Shown: positions 37,399-48,200 of the stretch, in pieces
Numbering within the stretch: the first letter of the stretch is position 1
Layout of the letters: the number at the start of each line of letters is the position of its first letter
Source: Ectocarpus siliculosus
Lineage: Eukaryota; Sar; Phaeophyceae; Ectocarpales; Ectocarpaceae
DNA: 64,000 nt
NCBI GenBank assembly: GCA_000310025.1
Contig: FN649741.1
Location: 4,024,035-4,088,034 of the forward strand
Direction of reading: 5' to 3'
The notes under the pieces: model-generated
Databases searched by the model: none
The model's input: the letters and a program-made list of their open reading frames with translations, nothing else
What the model was told of the DNA's origin: nothing
Program-made: the position numbers and the translations under genes

Positions 37399-40300
37399 TT
37401 ACTCTGTGCTTGCAAACAACACCAAGAAAGACAACAGGGACCCAGCCAACAGCCCTCCGCTGAGAAACAGCACCATGGCCGTTCCCGCCCACGCCCCTAG
37501 TTGTGAACCGGCCATCATACTCAGGCTCCCCACGTACCCGTTCGTGAAGGCGAAGACGGGCATGAGGGTCAACGGGAACACGTCAGCCGAGAGCCAGTCG
37601 CGAAACCGAGAGTGCTCCGATCTACAAGCCAGCATGAGCGGAACGAACATAAGCCGCGAGACAGAGGCGGTCGGCAGCCAGGCGTACGGCAAGGCAACCG
37701 CGAGGCCGGCCACTAACCTACCCAGCAGGTCGAATGCATTGAAAGAAACGAACGAGAACATGACGAAGACGTCCCCCGCGAAGAAGCGCGACCGTCCTGA
37801 TTGGCACCGCTGGGAGGACACTATATCCGACGTGGCACCCGGGAAAATAGACAACGTCACCGTGAAGACCAGAAACACTGCGAACGCGTACGACGAGATT
37901 GGCGCCAGCCTGGACCGGAGCCCGTCCACTGGAGTATCGCTCCCAACATAGCTGCCACCATTTACGATTGTTGCAGATTCTCTCTTCTGCGCTCCGTCTC
38001 TTTCTCCCTCGGCATCATGCATGGTGCAGTCCGACAACGGTTTGTCGACCAGGCGTCTATACATGGAAGATCCGGTCGGGCTGGTGGTCGTAGAAGTTAC
38101 GGCTGAACGCCCTACGCCAAGCCACCCGTCGTCGTCGGCACCTCCCCCGTCCGGGTTCCCTTCGCGGACACGCCCCACAGAAACGCCGCCTTCGTCGCAA
38201 CCGTCGCCGAGGCCGACGGCCGTGTTGATGTAAAAAGACGCAAATGGTAGACGCCTTAGCAGGGGGTAGGTCAATATACACCCCAAGAGCACCATAACGG
38301 CGATGCCGAAGTAAACAAAGGTGCTCCAGTCCCTCGCGTATGCTGCACAGGAAGACCCCAACAATGGGTCCACATCCGATGCTCTTTGATATGTCGCCTG
38401 TCGCGCCAGGTGGCCCTCTGTCAAAACGTCAGCACTGCCGCCGGTATCACCGCCGTCACGGACAGTAGCGATTGTGTCATAAAGGTCTACAATGCACGAC
38501 TCATCGTCAGGGCCGGCCAATGTGGTGAACAGTCCAGCCAGAGCAACTGCAAGACCTGCCAGACCTTGACCAGCCATCATTGCCTGGGTGTACCGCGGCG
38601 GGAAAGCGCTCGCCATCGCGAAAATACCGCCCTGCACGTCGACGGTGGGGTGCACGCAAAATGTGGACAGCTGGTTATGACACAAGAACGCCAAAAAAAT
38701 AACGTAGCTGTCCCTCGGCCACCTTCAAAAGAGCTGCAGCTGGCTAAATTTTGGCGTGGAAAACGCCTAAGCATGACGCATGTGGCCCACAGAGCCTTGT
38801 GAGCGCCATAAGGTGTCAAAATATGGTCACAACAACTGGGGTTTCGACATTATCCCCGTTTTTACATGATCGACTAGACCTGTCCCTCAAAACACAACAG
38901 GTGGGGTCCAAATACAGATATATTATTGTGCGTGTTCATGCACAAGATTGAACCGGTACTTGTCTGAATCTCACCTGCAAGACGGCAGTACACAGGCCAG
39001 ACACTACGATGAGGCCCATCGTACAGAAAAACAGGAGCGTGCCGTTGACTCCTTCCGCCAACACGAAGATGCCGCACGCAACAAACGTTCCCAAAGATAC
39101 CGCCAGGGATCCCATGATGCGGCCCGTAAGGTCCCACTGCTCTTGATACCTGTGCACGCGAGTCATGGCACATTTCAAAACAGCGACCATCGATATGGAG
39201 TGACAAAACAAAAGCCTTGTCACGGATACGTGTTCGGAAAAAGGTGCCCATCAACGCAACACGGTTATGTCTTACTCACAGGCGGTCGAGGGATCAACAT
39301 TGGCCTGAGAGTACCTGGCGTCAGCAGCACTCTTGTCAAAGAATCTGTCTTCTCTCGCCGCATCTCTCCACACGCCCATGTCCGACCACAACGACACAGA
39401 TATGACCACAAAACCACTTCGACGACGGTGGAGACTGCATCGAGGTGGATGTCGCCACTACTGTCATCGAGGTGGTACATTACGTGTAGTCCATGTCGGT
39501 GTTGTTGTGGCCGGACCCCACATCAATGTCCGACCACAACGACACCGCATGGACCATATACAATATATCACCTCGATGAAGGTGGCGACTGGGACATCGG
39601 TGTCGTTGTGTCGGACATTGGTATGTGGAGAGATGCGGGGAGAGAAACAGGTTCTTTGACAAAGGAGCTGCTAACGCCAGATGAGAGTAGTTACTCTCAG
39701 GCCACCACGGGTTGAGGTACCTACCCTTAGGAGTGTTGAGAAGAACGCTTTGATGAATCGTTTATGGATTTCGCTGGGCGAGAAGGGAAAATATCTTGGG
39801 CACCAGCCTTTTGGGTTGCGTCATGGGTGCAGGCGCAAGTTGCTTCGCGATTGTCTTTCAAACCCTTCTTGAACAGAAAATGTCGCTGAGCGACAGGACG
39901 GGGATGATTCGTATGCTCGCCCGAATCTAAAAAGTCGCCAATTTCCAATTTTCAAAGACGTCAAAACATTGCTTCACAGAGAAGGAAGTGATGTATGTAT
40001 TGGAAACAATGGACCTACGGCATGCAATATATACAGAGACTCTGTACGAATCCATCGTAAATATCAACCAACATTGTTGCTGGGGGCACTGAACACCCAC
40101 AACAATGAGTGATAGTGGTGTGGAGAGGGCAGGGGCGCGAGAAAACAAATTCGATCTCGGTTGCGAACAAAAAACATGCCCGTCGTGGAGAATGATGATG
40201 TCGCCAGAGCTGTCCTTTCATCCAGAAGCACGAACTAGGCACCAAGGAGGCACCACAACACAAAGCTCAGGGTGCTGTCGGGTCTAGTGGAAGGGGCTCT

Positions 40301-40990
40301 GTCTCGGCCACATGTTGGTGCCCTAACACATGTTCACTAATGGATTAAATCCGTGAGGTGAACGGCAACGGAGCGCAGGAACAGGAAATACAGGGTACTA
40401 CCGAACGGGCCTCGCGACATATCTTCCAAGAGAAGAAGAGGGAGGGAAGATGGCCATTTGTTTGGAGGTCCGGCACACGCGCTTGACAACCGGAAAATCC
40501 CAATGCCAACAAAGAGGAACAATACTGCGCTCTGGTTGTTCATAGCCCGAAACAAATGGTACGAAGTCTGACACTGAGACGACGACTAGAACGAGGTGTC
40601 CCCTAGAAAGAGGTCATTGCTGAACGCGAACTGTGCTTAGACACGACAAAGCACCCGCACAAATTTATGGTATCCCACCGATGAAAAGAAAACTCATCAA
40701 ACCAACTTGTCGTACTCCACTAATGGCAACAGCTCGGGGGTTCTCCTTTGCCCTACAGCAGTCATGTTCTTCATCGACAACGACCCTTAAAATTGCAGGC
40801 ACAAAAATCTCGGTGAAATCAACGAGCTGGCTGACCTTAGAGCGAGCAGCAGACCCAAGATGGCAGCGAGGTTATATCCGACGGAAAAGAAATTCTCGAA
40901 GTTATTCTCGAACGAGGAGCCGCAGAGACGTCTGCGAAAGTAGTCCTCCGCATTGATGAAAACGTTCCATGGGAACAACTGTCCAACGCC
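37399..40990 (-). CDS. Equilibrative nucleoside transporter (ENT/SLC29 family), first exon missing
   Basis: Exons 40836-40990, 38975-39149 and 37399-38631 join in phase and give 520 residues. TM1 carries the ENT hallmark GVGQLFPWNVF. Exon 3 matches TM3-TM4 (GRIMGSLAVSLGTFVACG). The long last exon carries the TM5 motif MMAGQGLAGLAVAL, a hydrophilic central loop, the TM8 motif FNAFDLLGR and a membrane C-terminus. ENTs move nucleosides across membranes by facilitated diffusion or proton coupling. The first exon, with the start codon and the first half of TM1, must lie above 41000 on the minus strand; I could not find one with a convincing phase-0 donor. The two visible introns are 343 bases and ~1.7 kb; the longer holds a foldback element. 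The gene sits between two ZIF-like genes on the opposite strand. Confidence 0.92.
39301..39704. mobile_element. 404-base foldback / MITE-like element in ENT intron
   Basis: The ends are inverted copies of each other: TGGCCTGAGAGTA at 39301 and its complement ending at 39704. The match continues inward with indels for about 100 bases (CAGCAG..CTTGTCAAAGAA, then CGCATCTCTCCACA, then ATGTCCGACCACAACGACAC). The centre holds further short inverted motifs (CATCGAGGTGG and CCACCTCGATG). No coding capacity and no clear target-site duplication are seen. It lies in the 1.7 kb intron of the nucleoside transporter. A non-autonomous DNA transposon or foldback element is the likely identity. Confidence 0.75.
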
Positions 40991-43900
40991 CTGCGCGGTA
41001 CATGGGGGGGGTGGGCGGGGTGGGGGCTGGCAACGTTTCGAACACTTTGGGAAAATAGACAAACAGTTTAACAATATGCACATGTGTCACGTGGTTGGCA
41101 AACTGTTCATCATGTTTCTTTTTCGACTACTCCTCTGTCGCCGCTGGTTCATCAAGCAAGGCCGTACAAAACTATTTGCGTACACAAGACTAATACGCGT
41201 ACATATATGCGTATGGACGTTCAGCCGCGCTTTTCACACTAGGTGGTACTATAGAGCAATCAGGCAATCAGTCAAACATAATCTTTTGTGAGAGGTGACT
41301 GCTGTGTGCTCGTTGCAGGAGGCGTTTGGGGAGCAATAATAGCCGGGCAGCGGTGGAACTCCGTGCCATGCATTTCTGTAAGTTTGGAGAATCCAGCGCT
41401 CGTTTTATGTCTCGGGAAACACAACGATACACGGCATATAACAAGCAACAATCCCAACGCCTAGTGCCATTCGTCTTGTGACTCGCTTCACTCAGCATGA
41501 TGGCGTGCGCCGCAAAACCGTTGTATCCACCACGTCAACTTGCATATGAGGGTAACTACTACCATGTACGGGTTCCTTCTGCACTCTGCACGGATATGAT
41601 TGCGAGCAACGAAATGAACTGTTCAAAATCTCGTATGCATAAGGGGTGCTGCACTATTGTACATATGCAACCTACCGTATAGCTCTATTGCGCTAGATAT
41701 TGAGACGCATGTCCAAATCTCCGTCATATTTTGGACCTGGATACTCTTTGTGGATGTAACAGCCGTTCGACCACCGCAGTCGTTTCAGCTTGCGCAAAGA
41801 GAAATAGAGGAGGAACGGCATACTTCAGCAGTACCTAATTTAGTAGAAGTTAATCCCGGAGGTGAAGTCTATATATGCTGCGCTCTGGAATGAAAAAAGA
41901 TAGCCTACAACAAAGTACATCGTGTAGGCAGTAGGCAGGTCAGATGCGAGGCATAGTATAATGTACCCGTAGGCCGGGCTGTACACCAAGTGCAGTCTCT
42001 ATGTACTAACACAGTACAGCAGAGTAGTATTTGCCTTGACTTGTCCTACTATTTCTGGCGTTGTCGTCGATACAAAAACTTCAGCGGAGAAACTCTCTCG
42101 GGGGAGATGACGCTACACGTGCACACCTGGAGGAAGAAGATGCAGTAGGCCTTGTGTCCGATATCTGCCGGTGGAGACCGCATTTGACGTCGGGGCGTTC
42201 GCAACACAGAGAAGCCAGCGGCGAAACAAGAGTGTCACCCAATGAGCAACAAACGACCACGCTTGAGTGTGGGTGTAAGATGTGTCTCACTTTGCCCCTC
42301 ACCCCCCCCGCCGCCACCCCTCGCTCGCTCGTGTTCTCTGTCTCTGCCTCTTGCCGGTCCTCTCTCAGCGCGCCCTCAGCGCGGCTTATCATCCATGCCG
42401 TCTCTCAAGCTCTCATTGAGGGGTCACGCAGATGAATTTTCCATATCCCCCGAGGAACCAATTGTAAGCCGATCATCCACGGTCACATTGCATTGTTGCT
42501 GTAGCACACTCTCCTTTGCTATACCTGTGTTCTTCCTCTCTCGGCGGCCAGGTGTGTGCTACATCTGAGCGCTTGAACATCAGGAGCTCATGCTGTAGAG
42601 CAGATACAGCAGTAGACTAAAATAATTTCTTCACTGGCTGAACTACACTGATAACGGCAGTACCATTAGACTAGTTCAGCAGGCAGCAGTAGCCACAGCA
42701 TTATCATCACAGAGATCCCTGAACTTCGAAGTAGACTAGAAGTGACCGGAGCATGGACAATATTGTGTGCGTGTTGTCCGTGGGCAGTTTTTATTTGTCA
42801 CTCAGACCCCTGAGGGAGCGTGGAGATGTGCTGTACTTTTAATATTGTGGCACTTTTACTACCTGTTGGTCGCTCAAGACACCTCGCGAGATCGTCCTGC
42901 CTGGCAGCGTCGGCAAGAAAGGCGGAGTTGCGAACTCGGTGTGTGAATACCTGCATGTACTGCATGAATGTACACTGCCGGGCGCTGATTTAGCTCATCA
43001 GGCACTACGTTGTGCTGATCTCCTCTTCGGCGCGTCGTTCCAAACTCGTAAAAAAATGTCCGCACTTGTCGCGCGTGCATATTTATCAGTGTTGGATATT
43101 GGTCGGGCAGAAGGGTTCGATGCAATACGCCCATCGTATCGAGAAAAAAACACAAATACCGATATTTTGTTCGATACAGTATCCCGAAAATGGCTCGATA
43201 CGTATCGAGTATCGATACTCGATATCGATACGGCTGTTTTGAAGGCCTCAGGTTACAAGAAGAGCGAGCGTTACGCAACTACACGTACCCTGGCACACCC
43301 AAACCCTTATCTGAAGTATACAGCAGTGCGCAAGGCGTGCGCGCATGGTCCGGCGGCATGGAAGTAGTGGTGTTTGCCAGGTGCCAGGTGTGTGTGTGCA
43401 GTTGAACATCACGAGCACAACAACAACAGCAGGCACACGTTGTGATGTGATGTTGCGCATACAAAACTGCATCGTGCAAGAGGCAAAAAGTTGGTTGTGT
43501 AGCTATGTCCACCAGATATATTTTACATTTTACAGTCAGTGTGCATGTGTGTATACACGTACACACTATAACACCGCCGTACGGTTGCGATCGAATCAGT
43601 GCAAGCTCGGCTGCGAGCAGGATTTCATGACAAAAAAACGCGGAAAAAACTCGAACACACTTTCTTGGTTTTATATTATCTTACTACCTTCAAAGTTATG
43701 CATGTAAAATTCCACCCACCAGTTGTGGGTGCCCAACAATCAGCAATGCACCTCGAGCGAGTATCAACTCTAGACACCCAACAGCCAAAACGATACAAAA
43801 GAAAAAACATGGCGAAAACATTATGTGCGAAAATCAAACGCTTGCCAAACAAACTTGAACACGACATCATCACCTCTATTCATCACACACCCAAGTGCTC

Positions 43901-45262
43901 GGACATGAAATCAAGCACACCCTGCCATTACGTTTTACAAGTCCCAAAACCAAGTTCACACAGCATAAATTGTCCGCAGGAGGTACGGCCTCTGTTCGCA
44001 CTAATGTAGTAGGTCTACTGCTGAAACTGCGGGAAACGCCAAACCTACGTAGTAAGGAGGCAAGCTGACTCCAACGGGGATGACTGCTACTCATTCGGCA
44101 GAGGCAACGCTATCGCCGGCGACAAAGCCGAATTCTTGAAGACTCATGTTGCACACCGATGTGGTTCTCAGGAGCTGAGACACAGGCGCTGTTGGTGTGG
44201 TGTGTGGCTGGCAGGGGCTGGTGTGTGTGTGGTGTATGGTTGTGATGGCAGTGGGGGGCGACTGGAGTAGGCGCGTAGGCGCCGGAGCGAAAAAAGGGGG
44301 TAGACAGCTGGGAAACTGACCCCCCCTGTAAAAAGGGGGCCAAAATATCGAATATCGAATACCGATATCGATACCGATACCGATTCGTATCGACAAATAT
44401 CGGCGTGGAAACCGGCAATACCGATACTGCGTATCGTCGATATATATCAATTTTGTATCGATATTCGATACCCAATATCCAACACTGATATTTATAGCTG
44501 CTGTTGTTGTTGTACATAGACTAGATCCACAGCAGCATTTGGAGAACAGAGCGCTTTCCACCTACAGCTATCCAACAGCAACACGTATGTATGCATGCCA
44601 GCATGTAACGAAGTGCTTAGATGTACATACATGTAGACACCCACCTTTGGCCCAATTGGTGGTCTCCATGGTTGGCCTCAATGTCGGTAACATACACCCT
44701 CTACCACGGTCTAGTGCACGCCAACCTACTGCTGTACGTGTTCCACGTTGCTCTGACCTCACTTCAACCGGTGGTGTTTGCAAGCTAGGAGAACTCTTAG
44801 TCTATGCCTTGCTGAATCAACCCTTGCTTTCGACAAAGTCGAAATACGCCATCGGATCCAAGCTCTTTTGTGAACCATGCCACTACTGCAGTACCAATGT
44901 AACGTTTAACTAAGATTCGCGTGCCATGAAACTTAATATCGTGACTGTAGCCTCGACTATGCGTACGAAGTTTTGGTGTGCGGCTTTCCTTCTCAATAAA
45001 TAACCACCGCTCCATCACTACGGTGGTATGCTCCGAAAACAATATTGTATCTCCTGAGAACAATCTTCGTACATGGACACGACGCTTTGTTCGTGATGGT
45101 GGGGTACGTGCGATCTGCATGCGGAGACCCTCCGCCGTTTATTGCTTCTGTGTGTTGGTTTGTAACAGAATTCCACACGCCTCGCAAAGAGCAGTTTGTT
45201 GTGAACAGCAGCGCGAAGGGCGAAACAAGGGAAGGTGAACGGGCAACGGGTTAGCGAGAGGG
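40991..45262. other. Divergent spacer between ENT and ZIF-like gene 2
   Basis: About 4.3 kb should hold the missing first exon and promoter of the nucleoside transporter and the promoter of ZIF-like gene 2. It contains the inverted GATAC-rich repeats at 43079-44495. A region at 42061-42570 has overlapping open frames on both strands with Ser/Pro/Arg-rich translations, but no domain and no phase link to a neighbour. Nothing else can be called. Confidence 0.55.
43079..44495. mobile_element. Inverted pair of GATAC-rich repeats (possible ~1.4 kb element)
   Basis: Two segments, 43079-43245 on one strand and about 44340-44495 on the other, share the outer sequence ATCAGTGTTGGATATTGG. Both are packed with CGATAC and GATATCGATA motifs that can themselves fold. 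The shared sequence lies at the outer end of each, facing outward, as expected of terminal inverted repeats around a ~1.1 kb interior. The interior has no recognisable transposase. Two independent insertions of the same short repeat in opposite orientation is the alternative. Confidence 0.6.
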
Positions 45263-48200
45263 ATGGCTGCGTCGCCTGCTACCGGGGCCGTCGCCACGGG
45301 CACCGCCTTTCCCTACCGCCCGGTGGTCATTCTGGCTTTGGTCCTCACTACCAACGGTTACACGCTGTCCAACCTCTTCCCGTATGTGGGGACGATGACG
45401 ATGCACCTCTTGGGTCTCTCCACTACCAACGAGTCAGGCGAGTTCATTGTTCGATGTCTGGATGGCTCTCGCTGCTGTTTTATAACGACGGCTTCTACAC
45501 CTGCCGGGCGAGTGGCGACGTGTAGATACTTGTCAAGGTGTTATATTTAGTACCTTCGCATTCCATAGTAATCGTTGCATCGTTTTACATCCTTGCCGTT
45601 CGATATGCACGGTGCTTTTCCATTGAGTAGCATGCCAGGGTGACCTACATTGTGGCCTATGTGGATGTATCGTTTTGTATCTGGTCGGGGTTTGGGATTC
45701 TGAGTGTTGATTATCAAGGATTATTTATCTGGTTCGATGCTTGATGTATGTGGGAGTACCGGCCTCCTAACACTGGGCTGCGGCTGTTTCTCGCCGGTTG
45801 TCTTCCTTTTGCCCGACAGGCTACTACGCCGGCTACGTCGCGAGCTCGTTCACGTTTGGCCGATTCTTGACCGCCTATGTATGGGGGAATGCGGCGGACA
45901 CAATCGGGCGAAAACCCGTGGTGATTGTGGGCCTGTCGAGCATCATGGCGTGCTCCGTGGTCTTCGGGCTTTCCACCAGCTTTGCGATGGCCGTTGGGTC
46001 GAGGTATGACGCAGTCTCGATTCTGTATATCAAGACAACCGAACCAATAACCCCAAGGGAACAACCAGTGGCGATATTGGACGGGGAATCAAAGCCGACC
46101 TGGAGATGTCCCAACGCACAGAATGCTTTTTTTCCCGGCAGAATGTGGAATCGTGTGCTTATTGCGTAGGTGCCCAGGTTTAGGCAGGTCCTCCAGCATT
46201 GTTTCGTCCTCTCCGTATGTTTCGGCCTCGGGTCACGCCGCACCAGAATGAAGTGCGGGGGGAGGAAGGCGCTTCTCACCGTTGCTGCTTGTTTCGCCCA
46301 CCTCGCAGGTTCGTGCTGGGACTGACGAACGGAATCATGCCTGCCGTGCGGACCTTGACGCGCGAGGTTTGCGGGCCTGAGCACGTCGTGTCGGGAATGA
46401 ACTACATCGCCGGTGAGCGTGGGCGTAACGTTCTGTCGCAGCGGCGTCCACGCGTTCGTAGACCCCTCGGTCACGTTCGGAGAGGGTGCGGGGCCTTAGC
46501 CGTTTCCCTGAGGCTGCAGACAACGGCGGTGTCTGTGTCTACTGGTCTAGAGGTCAAGCCGAACCGCCGCAGCGTGGCGGGCAGACATAGCGTGAGGGAA
46601 AAACGGTGAATTCTGACTGATGCCAGACGAGTGAGGTACTGCTGAAACCGTGGTCGTCACATCGATAAGACGGAGCATGAATTTATCCGTGTTTACGAAG
46701 AACCACGGACTACGTACATGAACACGACGTCCACGGGTGGTGGTGTCACGCCTCCGCTTGACGGCAGGGCATGACCGAAAGAGTTGTAAATAGTACAAAT
46801 AACACCGATTGGGATATATTATGTAGGCCATACTTCGGTTATCCCTGCCGAAACCGAAGCTAATAAAAAACAATGCAACCTATTTCCTTATACTACAGCA
46901 GTTGCTGCTCATGATATGGAATCTGGTCGAGCTTGGGCAAGGGGCTCTCTTGCCCACAGGCACCCCCAGGTGCGCCCCGAACTTGCGGACCCGACGACGA
47001 CGGTTTGTCCCGGTTCTTTTTTCTGCGCACTGGGCGCGCTGCTCCTTGCCCGCAGGTTCGAAAGGCGTGGGTCTCGTGATGGGCACAGCGATCGGTGGTC
47101 TGCTGGCGCAGCCTGCGTCAACCTACCCGGGTGTGTTTTCTGCTACCGGGGTGTTCGCAAGGTGCGCGCGCCTCTCTTGTCGTAATTTGCGTAGACCCCC
47201 CTGCAACACCATTCTTCCAGATGTAGGCCCCTTCCGAGTATCTACACCGCGTGTTTGAAAAATGCTTCACGAAAACTCAGCGAGAACGTGCCTTTTTTAT
47301 CCGACCAGTCGACTTGTGCACTCTTCCAACTGAGACAGACCAAAATTAGATTACAGCGCCCGGATCTCACGAAGAATTGACATTCGAAGAAAATTGACAT
47401 TGGGGTTAGCGTGAGACTGTCCGTGATTGATGGTTTGGCATAGTCCTCGGTCGTCCTCCGTTTCTGTGCGTTCCTTTTATGTACCGTGCTTTTTCGTGCA
47501 CGATATCGCTGGCGCGCACGCGTGGGCGACACCGTGGCTTCTTTCGCGACAACTTGCCACTCTACACTATTTCAAGCCTTTGTCTCTACATACGTCTTGC
47601 CCCACGTGCCGTGTGACTGTCGCCAGGTACCCCTTCCTGCTTCCAAACCTGGTTGGGGCAGGGTTTGCTCTCGTCATGCTCGCTCTTGTTATTGTTTTCC
47701 TGCCGGAAACGAGAACGTCCAACAAGGCAGACGCCCGAGCTGCCCCTCGCCGGTGAGCGGCTGTTTTGTTTTGACAAATTTGGTGCTTTCTTGACGGCTG
47801 ATGCCACCGATTTCTTGTTGGTCAACGATCCGCCAAGTCGCTTTGTCTTTCATGCCTGAAGACACGATGACACGGAAGCCGCTAAACTATTTTAGTCACA
47901 ATATATTTTTTTTGTTGGTGATGTGGACGTATATCATGCATCTCGAGAGACCCGCGCATCCCCAGGTAATTGGGAGTGGGGGGTACAGTGCTCGACGTGA
48001 CACGCCCGTACGCAGTTCGTTGCGGCACTGCCTGAGTGTGACCCTCGTCTTGACATCTCTGCCCGCGCGGGCACCTGCGTGTGTACAGTGAGGCTTTTCC
48101 CGCCGCCAACGCAATTTCTGTGGCCGGGAGGAAGCTACGAAAAAGCAGCAGGAGTCAGCTGGAGTACAAACCCCTCAAGGACAACGAGGAGGCCGACAGC

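Noticed and set aside
42061-42568. Overlapping open frames on both strands
   Set aside because: Low-complexity Ser/Pro/Arg translations, no domain, and neither strand supplies the missing hydrophobic first exon of the nucleoside transporter.
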